Shown one piece after another: positions 17,378 to 26,700 of a stretch of 41,889 nucleotides of DNA (the stretch's first letter is position 1; each line of letters begins with the position of its first letter). Source of the stretch: Bacteroidales bacterium UBA1800 (GTDB lineage Bacteria > Bacteroidota > Bacteroidia > Bacteroidales > VadinHA17); the NCBI GenBank assembly GCA_002319915.1, contig DCFQ01000032.1, positions 571 through 42,459 of the forward strand. Reading direction: 5' to 3'. The notes beneath the pieces were generated by a model. It saw nothing but the letters and a program-made list of their open reading frames with translations. It was not told the origin of the DNA and did no database searches. Both the position numbers and the translations under genes were made by a program.

Positions 17378-19105
17378 TTATGATTTGTTCTCCAGGGAAG
17401 GCTCAAAGCCTGCTTTCCGGCTTTTTGCCATCTCTGCCCTTTCCTTATCGATATTATCTATTTTATCCTGATCCGTGGCAAGAATCTTAAGAGATTCAGC
17501 CTCTTCGGCTTCAAATTCAGCCTTGATTGCTGCAATTCTGGCTTCCATCACCTGCCGTTTGCGCAGGATGGCATTCTTTCTTCCGTCGATCTCCAGAGAA
17601 CGCTTTATGGAGTCCTCCCTTTCCCTTGCTTCCTGGGCCTGTCTTGCAGAACCGGTCAGAACTCCCTCCATTCCCACATAAACGTCCCTAAGCTTTATCC
17701 CGTGGTCTGTAAGGAGGAACTCCCTTATCTGGTTTGAATGGGCCATCCCCCTCGACTTAAGGATATAGATACCCCTGTTCCTCTCACCGCCTAATTCGAT
17801 GTCGCGCAGCAAAATCCACGTGTCAATCAGTGATGATATAAATATGTCCGTGCGCTCGAGCTGGCTTCCTCCGGTGGTAAGGCTAGTGAACAATGCCGTG
17901 ATCTTCCTGGCCTTCAGGTAATCGATCAGCCTCATCGACATCGATTTGGCCTCGAGTTCATTGTTCCCGGTAAGAAAGCTGTTGATAGGGTCGACTATAA
18001 CCACCGACGGGTTGAAGGCTTCGACCATCCTGTGCATTGTAGTCAGATGCATTTCGAGGCCGCAGAATGTCGGGCGCATGGCATGAAACATCAGCAATCC
18101 GGTCTTCATGGCTGGGGCAAGACTGATTCCGATCGATCCCATATTCCTGATAACCTGTGAAGGCGATTCCTCAAGGGAGAAATAGAGTACTTTTTCGCCC
18201 CTTCGGCAGACTGATTCCGAGAAATGGGCCGCCAGGCTTGATTTGCCGGTCCCCGCGGTTCCGGAGACAAGGATGCTGCTGCCGACGAAGTATCCCTTTC
18301 CTCCAAGCATCTGATCGAGATCATCCACCCCGGAGGGGATCCGCCCGGTTGCGGCTTCATATGTCAGTCCGACTGAAGTGATGGGGATCACAGAAAACCC
18401 GGTTTCATCTATCAGGAATGGGTACTCATTCGTTCCGTGCGTCGATCCCCTGTATTTAACCACCCGTATCCTTCGGGTTGATGTCTGCTCGGTCACACGG
18501 TGGTCGAGAATAATCACGCAGTCGGAAACATACTCCTCAAGCCCCTGCCGTGTCAGTGTTCCGTCGCCGCGCTCGCCGGTAATGACCGTAGTAACACCCT
18601 TTTCCTTGAGCCAGCGGAAGAGCCTTCGCAGTTCAGCCCTCAGGATCAGGGGATTTGAGAACCCGGAGAAGAGCGATTCAATTGTGTCGAGTACAACGCG
18701 TTTTGCGCCGATAGTTGAAATTGCATGGCCGATCCTAATGAACAAACCCTCGAGGTCATACTCCCCCGTTTCTTCAATTTCGCTTCTTTCGAGGTGAACA
18801 TGATCGACAACGATCTTCTTCTGTCTGGCAAGCTCTTCGAGATCGAATCCAAGGGAAATGACATTTTCCGTCAGTTCTTTATTCGTCTCCTCGAAGGCGA
18901 CAAAAACCCCGGGCTCATTGAATTCCCTTGCTCCGCGAACAAGAAACTCGATTGCAAGCAGTGTCTTGCCGCATCCGGCCGAGCCGCAGATCAGGGTGGT
19001 CCTGCCTTTAGGAAAACCACCAGAGGTGATTTCGTCCAGTCCTTGTATCCCTGTCGGGGATTTGGACAGATGAGGATTCCCATTACGTGATGAGACCTTT
19101 TTCAT
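17378..19105 (-). CDS. kaiC: KaiC-like clock ATPase/autokinase
   Basis: A 575-residue double RecA-like ATPase. In CI the Walker A is GSAGCGKT (41-48), the catalytic glutamates are E72-E73 and the Walker B aspartate is D140. In CII the Walker A is GTAGTGKS (282-289), the glutamates are E312-E313 and the Walker B aspartate is D372. The stretch TDIFISSLIDT (419-429) aligns with the cyanobacterial phosphorylation loop, placing S424 and S425 at the S431/T432 positions and T419 at T426, so autophosphorylation is plausible. After about residue 485 a charged coiled-coil tail of some 90 residues replaces the short KaiA-binding tail, and no kaiA is present. First gene of a seven-gene operon; divergent from an OmpR-type regulator. 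No Shine-Dalgarno is seen. Confidence 0.95.
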   Translation of the reverse strand: MKKVSSRNGNPHLSKSPTGIQGLDEITSGGFPKGRTTLICGSAGCGKTLLAIEFLVRGAREFNEPGVFVAFEETNKELTENVISLGFDLEELARQKKIVVDHVHLERSEIEETGEYDLEGLFIRIGHAISTIGAKRVVLDTIESLFSGFSNPLILRAELRRLFRWLKEKGVTTVITGERGDGTLTRQGLEEYVSDCVIILDHRVTEQTSTRRIRVVKYRGSTHGTNEYPFLIDETGFSVIPITSVGLTYEAATGRIPSGVDDLDQMLGGKGYFVGSSILVSGTAGTGKSSLAAHFSESVCRRGEKVLYFSLEESPSQVIRNMGSIGISLAPAMKTGLLMFHAMRPTFCGLEMHLTTMHRMVEAFNPSVVIVDPINSFLTGNNELEAKSMSMRLIDYLKARKITALFTSLTTGGSQLERTDIFISSLIDTWILLRDIELGGERNRGIYILKSRGMAHSNQIREFLLTDHGIKLRDVYVGMEGVLTGSARQAQEAREREDSIKRSLEIDGRKNAILRKRQVMEARIAAIKAEFEAEEAESLKILATDQDKIDNIDKERAEMAKSRKAGFEPSLENKS

Positions 19106-19343
19106 GATTAGATAATTAATTTAAAAACAATAAGAAATCTTTACGGTAGAGGCCGTTCAGAATCTCACTGTCCCGGTTGGCTTTTGATGGAATTTAGGGT
19201 TTTTCCAGATTATTGAAGCCGCAATAAAACTATAGCCGGTTAGTGACGCTAATTTTCAGAAATTTAATTAAAAATTCTGACAGGATAGCCCCTCAATATG
19301 GTATTTTTTGATTATTTTGTTAAAGCCAAAAAGCATTCTGACT
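19106..19343. other. divergent promoter region between kaiC and the OmpR-type regulator
   Basis: An AT-rich 238-bp gap between two divergently transcribed genes, so it must hold at least two promoters. On the minus strand TAGTTTTA at 19225-19232 is a 7/8 match to the -7 consensus, without a recognisable -33 partner. None of the 11-bp-phased TTAAY repeats found at sites A-E is present here. Confidence 0.5.
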
Positions 19344-20021
19344 ATGAAAGTCCTTCTGGTTGAAGATGATCCGAAAATATCCTCATTTGTAAAGATCGGT
19401 CTCGAGAGCAACGATATTGCGGCCGATGTCGCATATGACAGCCCCATCGGTGAAAAGCTGGCCCTGACGAAGAAATACGATGTGATGATACTTGACGTAG
19501 TAATACCGGGAATCTCGGGTTTCGAGCTTTGCAGGATCATCAGGAATCACGGCATCCAGACTCCAATTTTAATGCTTACATCGCTGGATTCGATCGATGA
19601 CAAGCTGACTGGTTTCGACTCGGGGGCAGATGATTACCTTGTGAAGCCTTTCAGCTTCCAGGAGCTGCTTGCCAGGATAAGGGCGCTGGGCAGAAGGAAC
19701 CGGGCGGAAATTGTCACGCCTTCATTGAAGCTGGCAGGGCTTGAGCTTGATTCCATTACACGCAAGGTCGCCAGAGACGGAAAGGAGATTAACCTTACTC
19801 CCACGGAGTTCAGGATCCTTCAGCTTCTCTTTGAAAACAAGGGCAAGGTGTTCGAAAGAATGGTGATCGCAGAGAAGATCTGGGGCTTTTCATTCAATTC
19901 AGGCACAAATATCATCGACGTCCACATCAACTCGCTCAGGAAGAAGATAGATAAGGATTATGATGTGAAATTAATCCATACCAGGAAAGGATTTGGATAT
20001 GTTCTGAGCGAGGAAGAATAA
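19344..20021 (+). CDS. OmpR/PhoB-type response regulator
   Basis: A 225-residue two-domain regulator. The receiver has E8-D9-D10, phosphoacceptor D51, T79 and K101 (DYLVKPF); a winged-helix DNA-binding domain spans about 130-222, with the conserved NLTPTEFRILQLL and VHINSLRKKID stretches. The start is the ATG at 19344, which gives the standard MKVLLVEDDP N-terminus; an in-frame TTG 12 codons upstream is not credible. No cognate kinase adjoins it on the same strand, but the divergent Kai operon contains three kinases. By analogy with SasA-RpaA in cyanobacteria, where RpaA is also OmpR-type, it is a candidate clock output factor; this is inference from position. Confidence 0.94.
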   Translation: MKVLLVEDDPKISSFVKIGLESNDIAADVAYDSPIGEKLALTKKYDVMILDVVIPGISGFELCRIIRNHGIQTPILMLTSLDSIDDKLTGFDSGADDYLVKPFSFQELLARIRALGRRNRAEIVTPSLKLAGLELDSITRKVARDGKEINLTPTEFRILQLLFENKGKVFERMVIAEKIWGFSFNSGTNIIDVHINSLRKKIDKDYDVKLIHTRKGFGYVLSEEE

Positions 20022-20033
20022 GAACTTACACGG

Positions 20034-20060
20034 AGAGCACGGAGAAGACACGGAGGGAAA
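20034..20060. repeat. short CACGGAG-type dispersed repeat
   Basis: The stretch contains ACACGGAG and GCACGGAG copies, matching the start of the repeat at 39461-39480 with few differences. It lies just after the OmpR-type regulator and next to the MITE-like element. Confidence 0.5.
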
Positions 20061-20064
20061 AGGA

Positions 20065-20234
20065 GGCTGTATCAAAAGTCCCTCTTTTACCTTTGTGGTA
20101 ACCTTCGTGAGCCTTGGTGGTTTAAATTAATTATTTGAAACCTGCCTGCTGTCAGGCAGACACAAAGGATCACGAAGGAAAACACGAAGTCGCACAAAGG
20201 CTGGTTTGCTCGAAAAGATACTTTTGATACACCC
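20065..20234. mobile_element. MITE-like element with TGTATCAAAAGT inverted ends
   Basis: About 170 bp bounded by inverted ends: TGTATCAAAAGT on the left (20068-20079) and ACTTTTGATACA on the right (20220-20231). Inside, CCTTTGTGG/ACCTTCGTGA words on the left face CACAAAGGATCACGAAGG on the right, and the centre has a perfect hairpin, CTGCCTG / CAGGCAG (20142-20159, 4-nt loop). It has no coding capacity. It sits between the 3' ends of two convergent genes, so it may also act as a terminator. Confidence 0.65.
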
Positions 20235-20271
20235 CCTCTGTTATTAAATGCAAGCGAGTGTATATAATATT

Positions 20272-22590
20272 TTATCTGGTTTTTACAAGTGTTCCTTTGA
20301 TGTCCCTCCCGTTGGTCGAAAGCCTGTAAATAAAGGTCGATGCCGGTAAGGATTCCGAATTGAAGTCCACATTGGTGCGCTCACCCTGAACCATATTCTG
20401 ATCAAGGAGCACCCTCAGGAGTATGCCCGAGTTGCTCAGTACCTCGAGCCTGACATGGGTATCCTTTTCTGCCTCAATGCTGAACGATGCCGAAGTTTTG
20501 AACGGGTTCGGATAAACGGACAGGGTAACATCATCGGTCCGTTTTGTCTTCCTGTAGTTATCGGGGGTTTCAATGTTTTCGTTTTCCGAAATGGGATCAG
20601 TTTTCCCCGAAAACTCCTTCAGGTCACATATCGCTGCAGAATAAAAATCGATCAGTATACGACATCTGTCAAATCCCCTGTTAATTGCATCGACAGCCGA
20701 AGTTATGTCATTTACTGAAACCTTTGGAACTTTTTCCCCGCCCAGAATGCGGTTGGCCAGACCATAAAGGTCTGCAACGGTCTTAGTGCTCCCAAGGTAT
20801 TTGCAGACACTCTGCGGGATCACAAATAACCTGGTGGAAAACAGCTTAGGATACGAGGAACCGCAATTCTGTGAGGCAGCTGTGCACAGGACCTGGCCCT
20901 TAAGTTGCAGCTGGCCTAACCCGGGTTCATTTGAAAGATTGAAGCAGAGTGCCATGATCTGTGTAAGCAGATCATTCTGAATTGTCCCGAACAGATTCCT
21001 GCTGGTTGAGATCGGAACATATTGCCAGCCTGTCCTGGACAGGGGATCTGAGGTTGCATTTCCGGTCAACGCCCTTGGATTGGATGTTCCCGACATCATC
21101 TTGAAAATGAACTCACTGGTCACTTCCTGTTTTCTTAAGGTAAACCTGAAGCCGGTAGTTCCGGGCAATGCTCCGAATGTAAGCGTGCTGTTGCTTCCGA
21201 ATGACCTGATCATTATATCTTTAGGTGATATCGGGCCGCCGTTCACATCGCATGCGGTGCCATTCTTGTTTGTGTAGAATGATCTTGCATAGGTGCAGTA
21301 GCTCTCCGGTATACACCCGTTCATAGTATAGGTGGCAATGCTGGTACATCCATATCTGTCGGTAACTGAAAGAGTAAAAGTTGCAGGAGTTGTCGAGGAG
21401 GCAAATCTGATCTGTGTTTCAGTCCTGCTACCGGTGATGGACCACGCAGGATTGCTGACCGACCACATGTATTTCAGATCGGCCTGGCCTGATGGTGCGG
21501 CTTTCAGGATATTCGACTCAAAAGCACCGCAGACCGGCCTGACATATGAAGGTGAAAGTATCACCGCATCGGGATTGGCAGTCATTTTTACTGTTGCAGA
21601 AGCAGTTGCGATTGTTCCATAATAATCCTTGACCATCACCGAATATGTGCCCGGCACAGTGAGTCCGGCAAGATCCTGGCTGGTAGCACCGTTTGACCAG
21701 AGATAGGAGTAAGGTTTGGTGCCGCCGGTCACCGTAAGGTCTATTGCCCCGGGTTTGGCACCCGAACAATGGATATCCGTTACGGATGTCGAAAGATGAA
21801 GTTGCCCTCCGCAATCGCTGACCACCACGGAGTACGTCGTCGGATTTGGCGGGGTCACCCCTGCGCTCGTATAATTTACGGAGACGGTCTGAGCACCAGG
21901 TACATTCCACTTGATCACCGCCATCCAGTCTGCTGAAGTCCCTCCCGATTTTATCTCTCCGCCGGGGGAGACTGACCAGACGTAATTAGTTTTACCTATT
22001 TGCGTGGTGTATGTTTTCGTACTCCCGGCACAAGCTGTTGCCGGCCCGTCGATGGCCGGGTGAACATGCGGGATATCGATATAACCGCCGATGAAATACC
22101 GGGGGAAGTTCGAAGGATCGATGGGTGGCTGGTATGCACCGGGAGCAGGCGGTGTGATATCACAGGCTCCCTGTGCCGTGTTCCAGGTCAGGAGGGACCT
22201 GGTTCCCTCTATACCGGGCCTGATGGTGAACTTCAGTCGCAGCAGGGTTGTGACCGGATTCAGGAGTATGATTGCTGAAGGTGAGGTGTAGCTGAACTTA
22301 ATGGCCCCTGACTGGTCAGCCGGCCCCGTCATTATAGCCCTCGATGCTGACAGGCCTGTATTGAGGTCAACCCCTGCAAATATTATCTCGGCAGGATTGT
22401 AATTAACTGTGAATGAAATATCCCCCGCATTGCTGAACCCTGTTACCACTATCGGGACAGAATAGGCGCCATTCACGTAAGTTGCCAGGCCAATGCTTGT
22501 CACAGGAGGTGACTGGGAGTGCACCCTTGAGGGGAAGATCATTAAAATTGAAAGCAAGGCTGCGAATCCGGGATTGTATAAATGTTTCAT
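20272..22590 (-). CDS. T9SS-secreted protein with cohesin-like, PKD-like and SprB-type domains
   Basis: A 772-residue secreted protein of unknown function. A signal peptide (about 1-25, ending SRVHSQ) precedes a cohesin-like module (about 28-170), a PKD/Ig-like domain (180-260), a SprB-type repeat (about 268-340, with GGTKPYSYLWSNGATS), another PKD-like region to about 430, an uncharacterised Cys-rich region, and a T9SS type A sorting domain (about 690-772, YPNPF near its start, ending LVKTR). The first 230 residues are clearly homologous to the start of the multicopper oxidase two genes upstream. It starts 19 nt after the previous gene. Function is probably binding or assembly at the cell surface. 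Confidence 0.88.
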   Translation of the reverse strand: MKHLYNPGFAALLSILMIFPSRVHSQSPPVTSIGLATYVNGAYSVPIVVTGFSNAGDISFTVNYNPAEIIFAGVDLNTGLSASRAIMTGPADQSGAIKFSYTSPSAIILLNPVTTLLRLKFTIRPGIEGTRSLLTWNTAQGACDITPPAPGAYQPPIDPSNFPRYFIGGYIDIPHVHPAIDGPATACAGSTKTYTTQIGKTNYVWSVSPGGEIKSGGTSADWMAVIKWNVPGAQTVSVNYTSAGVTPPNPTTYSVVVSDCGGQLHLSTSVTDIHCSGAKPGAIDLTVTGGTKPYSYLWSNGATSQDLAGLTVPGTYSVMVKDYYGTIATASATVKMTANPDAVILSPSYVRPVCGAFESNILKAAPSGQADLKYMWSVSNPAWSITGSRTETQIRFASSTTPATFTLSVTDRYGCTSIATYTMNGCIPESYCTYARSFYTNKNGTACDVNGGPISPKDIMIRSFGSNSTLTFGALPGTTGFRFTLRKQEVTSEFIFKMMSGTSNPRALTGNATSDPLSRTGWQYVPISTSRNLFGTIQNDLLTQIMALCFNLSNEPGLGQLQLKGQVLCTAASQNCGSSYPKLFSTRLFVIPQSVCKYLGSTKTVADLYGLANRILGGEKVPKVSVNDITSAVDAINRGFDRCRILIDFYSAAICDLKEFSGKTDPISENENIETPDNYRKTKRTDDVTLSVYPNPFKTSASFSIEAEKDTHVRLEVLSNSGILLRVLLDQNMVQGERTNVDFNSESLPASTFIYRLSTNGRDIKGTLVKTR

Positions 22591-22609
22591 GTGGGATAGT
22601 TTTAGAGGT

Positions 22610-23695
22610 TTATCTTATAATCAGTTTGCCAGTTCTTTGATTTGACCCGGTACCTGCACTGATAAAATAGATTCCGCCGGGAAGTCCGGAGATATCGATT
22701 CGCAATTCCCCGCCGCCGGCGGATACGAATAATTCCGATTCCCTTACGATTGTGCCGGTTGAGGAGATGACCCTGATAATCATCTTTCCGGAAATTACCA
22801 GGTCATGTTTAATGCAGACCTCACCAGAGGCGGGATTCGGGTAGATATTTAATCCGTTGATTCTGGTTTCGGGATCCTGCCGGGGCAGATCACCGATCGC
22901 ATTGGGGCCTCCCAGGACATAGAGGTCCTTCGTTGAAGCATATCCTGCTCCGCAGATATTCCTGCCGCTCACCTTTACCGTTCCTGCCCTGGACCCCGCC
23001 GGGAAATCGACAAGCACAAGGTTCGAATCGGGGTTACTTGTTATGACAGCTCCCGGGGGAAATGTCCATATATACCCAAGGTAACCGGCCACGCTGCTGA
23101 CCGAAAAAACAGTTCCGGTTGCACCTTTCCTGACCGTGTCGGGGCCGGTGATCGCACCGGGCGCTGCCAGCTCGGCACAGACATTCCCGTCGATGTAAAA
23201 ATCCTTTGCCGGGGTATCCGTGAGGAAAATCCCCAGCTGGTTCGTGTACCCGCACGACGGCCCGTTGTCGTACCAGCTGAGCGTACTGTTCCCGGAATGA
23301 TATGTGAAGCTGTATTTTACGATCCAGGATGAGTCAGGCAGAGAGGCGTTAGTTCCATACCACCCGAAGATCAGGCGGTGGGTCCTGCCACTCAAATAGT
23401 TGTTGCCAATATCCGACATACCCGATGAACTTAAAACCGGGTTGACCTCCGCGGAAACAAATTCCAGGGAGGTCGTATCATAGTCGGTTGAAAGTGCCAC
23501 CGAACCTATTCCTGCAAAGCCTTTGACAATTACAGGCAGGATTATGGCCTGCCCTGGTTTAAGATTTCCTTCTGAAGAAAGCCTGGTCACCGGAGCAACC
23601 TGAGGATAGCAGTAGGTTCCTATTCCCAGGAATGAGAGGAGAATGAGAAATCCTTTTGCTGAAATGGGCTTTATTTTAATGGCCTCTGGCATCAT
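22610..23695 (-). CDS. T9SS-secreted cohesin-like/PKD-like protein
   Basis: A 361-residue secreted protein with no catalytic motif. A signal peptide (about 1-32; the start may be the second ATG at 23692) is followed by a cohesin-like module (about 35-165, with the VALSTDYDTTSLEFVSA strand pattern), a PKD-like domain (175-260), and a T9SS type A sorting domain (about 283-361, starting near IYPNPASG and ending GKLIIR). It lies 56 bp after the multicopper oxidase gene, beyond a strong terminator, so it may be expressed at a lower level or from its own promoter. It is likely a partner or scaffold for the neighbouring secreted proteins. Confidence 0.85.
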   Translation of the reverse strand: MMPEAIKIKPISAKGFLILLSFLGIGTYCYPQVAPVTRLSSEGNLKPGQAIILPVIVKGFAGIGSVALSTDYDTTSLEFVSAEVNPVLSSSGMSDIGNNYLSGRTHRLIFGWYGTNASLPDSSWIVKYSFTYHSGNSTLSWYDNGPSCGYTNQLGIFLTDTPAKDFYIDGNVCAELAAPGAITGPDTVRKGATGTVFSVSSVAGYLGYIWTFPPGAVITSNPDSNLVLVDFPAGSRAGTVKVSGRNICGAGYASTKDLYVLGGPNAIGDLPRQDPETRINGLNIYPNPASGEVCIKHDLVISGKMIIRVISSTGTIVRESELFVSAGGGELRIDISGLPGGIYFISAGTGSNQRTGKLIIR

Positions 23696-23704
23696 CGGGG
23701 TATT

Positions 23705-23745
23705 AAAAAAAGAAAAGACAGGGGAGATGTCTTCTCCCCTGTCTT
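23705..23745 (-). terminator. intrinsic terminator after the multicopper oxidase gene
   Basis: A perfect 13-bp stem, AAGACAGGGGAGA (23715-23727) with TCTCCCCTGTCTT (23733-23745), and a 5-nt loop. In the minus direction it is followed by a T-rich run (complement of the A-rich 23705-23716), the form of a rho-independent terminator. It begins 7 bp after the oxidase stop codon. Confidence 0.85.
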
Positions 23746-23751
23746 AAAAGA

Positions 23752-26700
23752 TTATTTCATAATAATAAATCTTGCACTTTGTGAAATCTCCGGCCCGGTT
23801 CCGCGGAACCTGATCTTGGCCATGTAGACTCCACCAGGAAGTGAGCTGAGATCCTTCGACTCGGTGTATTTGCCGCCGAGCCTGGTATCTTTCAGTATTG
23901 TGCTTACAACGGAACCGGTCATGTTGTAAAGCTCGATGGTGACCTGTCCGTTACCGGGAAGGGTGTAGGCAAGATTGGCCACTCCGATCACCGGGTTTGG
24001 ATGCACTGTAATCTCAAGCATGTTTGCGGGTTTCTCGGGGGTGTTTGCCATGCCCTCTACCCTGTATGACTTAAGAAGTGCCGTTTCTATCGGCTGGAAC
24101 GCTCCGTTGGCAAGCTCATTGAGGGGATCTTCCGTTACATCGATAAGCAATGATTCCCCGTCGGTAAACTCAGTGGATGCTCTCAGTTTAAGGATCAGCA
24201 TGCTGGCATCTGCCTTGAGGCTGACTGGTTCAAGTGCGTACCATCCTATCCGGAGTTCCCTGTTACTGTAATCATAGCTTGCAGGCACCTTTGTTCCCTG
24301 CATTTCGACACCTGCTACATCAACAAGATCTGAAGAGAATGTCAGGATAAGTGAAACGGCTCCCACCTGCAGGTCGGACCCTATGCGGATCGGCAGATCG
24401 AAAGTCTTGCCTGCCGTTGCCTTTATAAGGCCGTCATATGCAAGCTTGACCTTCGGTAATTCGAGCCGCTTGGCAAGGGCATTCGGCCTGAAGCTTGCAT
24501 TGAAATCACCAGCAACCAGGCTGAGTATATCAAAGTTGGGAACGCTTGTGCCGTCGACTGTGACCGTAAATGCAGGTGGATTGACTGCAGTTGTACCCGA
24601 TGCACTGTGGAACTGCCAAGGTGCCCTGTCAAATGCCTGTCCCAGGACGAAATAATTCTGGATGCGCAATGCGTCAGCGGAGGTGATGTAGATATCATTG
24701 TTCACATCCCCTGCCATGAACTTTACATGCGGTATCGCCGTAGGATTTGCAAACCAGTAGTTTGCGAGACCTGCATCCGTCGAGTTGATGGCCCCGACTA
24801 CCTTGCCGTGTCCGTCGAGTGTAACCTCATGCGAGCCCGAAGTAACTCCGGAAACCGAATATGCCCCGGTCGCATCGGTGGTTGACGAGACCCCGTTGAT
24901 GGTGACCGTGTATCCCGAAAGCGGATCCGTTGCGGCATTGGCATATTTCAGCATGCCGGATACCGTGCAATTATTGACTGCAAGAGAGCCAGCATTTGAG
25001 GCAGTCTGGCCGTCTATATTGTCGAGCAGTACACGGAACAGTGAATTATTGAGAGGAAGCGTCACATTCGACAGGGTGAGTGTCGAAGTCTTTGTTCCAG
25101 AATAAGGTACTGCTTCAGGGAGATCGGCCCAGCTGGTTCCATCGGAGCTGGACTGCCACTGGTATGTTATCGGCGAGTCACTGGTTGCGGTAACCGACTG
25201 ATGGGTATTATCCCCGGCACAGGCAATTACTACCGATGGCGGTACTGTTACCTTCGGGAACCTTTCCGGAGAGGGCTGAACCATCAAAGGACGCATCATA
25301 TCCATATCCTCGTGGTCGATAATATGGCAGTGCCATACATATCCGGGCCCCAGGAACGGGTCGAACGGATACATCAGCTCCTGCGGCGTTGCGTTTATCG
25401 GACGGTCGGTTGGAGCGTACCTTACCAGGAAGGTAACCACCTCACCGGGGAAAGACTTTACGTCATCTTTCCACACTGCTTCTTCCGGTGGGGCAGGATT
25501 TGGCGATCCAATAAGGAATGGGGTAACTGCCGGGTTGCCGCCGACTGCACCGTCGCCGTTTAGCTGGTCATACGGATTGGGCGGACCGCTTCCGCCCGGA
25601 TAACCGAGCCCTGCAGGCCATTCCGGATAGCTTCCGTTAGCTGTCCAGGCGGCAGAATAAGCATTCATATAACCTGTGGCATCAAATGCCTGCCTGCTGA
25701 CCAGCTGCCACTGGGTCAGGTGAATATGTATCGGGTGGGCATCAACAGTAGTGTTGATGACCTGGACAAGTTCGGTGGTCCCTTCACGCGGGGTCTCGGT
25801 CGGACCTCCGAAATCCGTCGGCGCCCCGACAATCGGAGTAGCCCCATCGAAATGGGAGTTGTTGAAAAGGACCTGTACAGGGCCGCCTGCGCCCGTGACC
25901 TCATTCAGGATGATCTGCCTCTTGACGGCAGGGGTAACCCCGGCAGCAACTGTACCGTTGTTGAAGTCAGCCAGTTTTACCATGGGATGGGCGGGGCGGA
26001 GGTTTGCAGGAACCTGGCTGTTATCAGCACCGATAAGGTTTCCGTTCACAATGAACTGCATGATCTGGTCTGTCAGCCCGGGAACGACGGGATCACCCGT
26101 AGGATATGGCGCCGGGGCATCGTTCATAAGTGTAAATGCAGTTCCTGAAGGAACCCCGGTAAAATCGATCACGATGTCATACCGTTCACCAGGGGCCATA
26201 AACAATGTCTGAAAGCTTGCCGGATCAAGGATGGCAGGTGTATCCTTAAAGGCCCCGTCCGAACCGATTACGGTAATGGCAGGACCGGGTGCTGCCGTCG
26301 AGGCGTTTTGCAGCCACATGTTCAGGAACCTCGCATTGCAGCCGTCGAGAAACCGGAAACGGTACTTGCGCGGAGCCACGCTGAGGTATGGCCATGTCTT
26401 TCCGTTTACGGTGAACAAATCACCGAAAAATTCTGGTGTCCAGTAAGGATGCAGATCGGGATTCGTAGGAGCGACCGGCCAGTAGAGCTGACCGTTGACG
26501 TCGAACATACGGTCCTGGATTGCCACCTCTATTTCGGGGAGATATGTCTTGCTCCCGTTAAATGTAGTTGTTTTACCCGCAGGAGTCACCTCCTGAACCT
26601 GATTGTCACCCGACCACCCGGGCAGATGAGCTGCCTCCTCGTCGTCACCCCTCAGGAAATAGAATCCTGCAAGACCCGTGTAAACATTTATTCTTGTAAG

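Noticed and set aside
19225..19232. TAGTTTTA as the kaiC -7 element
   Set aside because: Only a 7/8 match, no -33 partner, far from the start codon; too weak to list as a separate promoter.
19308..19343. A longer start (TTG) for the OmpR-type regulator
   Set aside because: The ATG at 19344 gives the standard receiver N-terminus MKVLLVEDD; the extra 12 residues have no family support.
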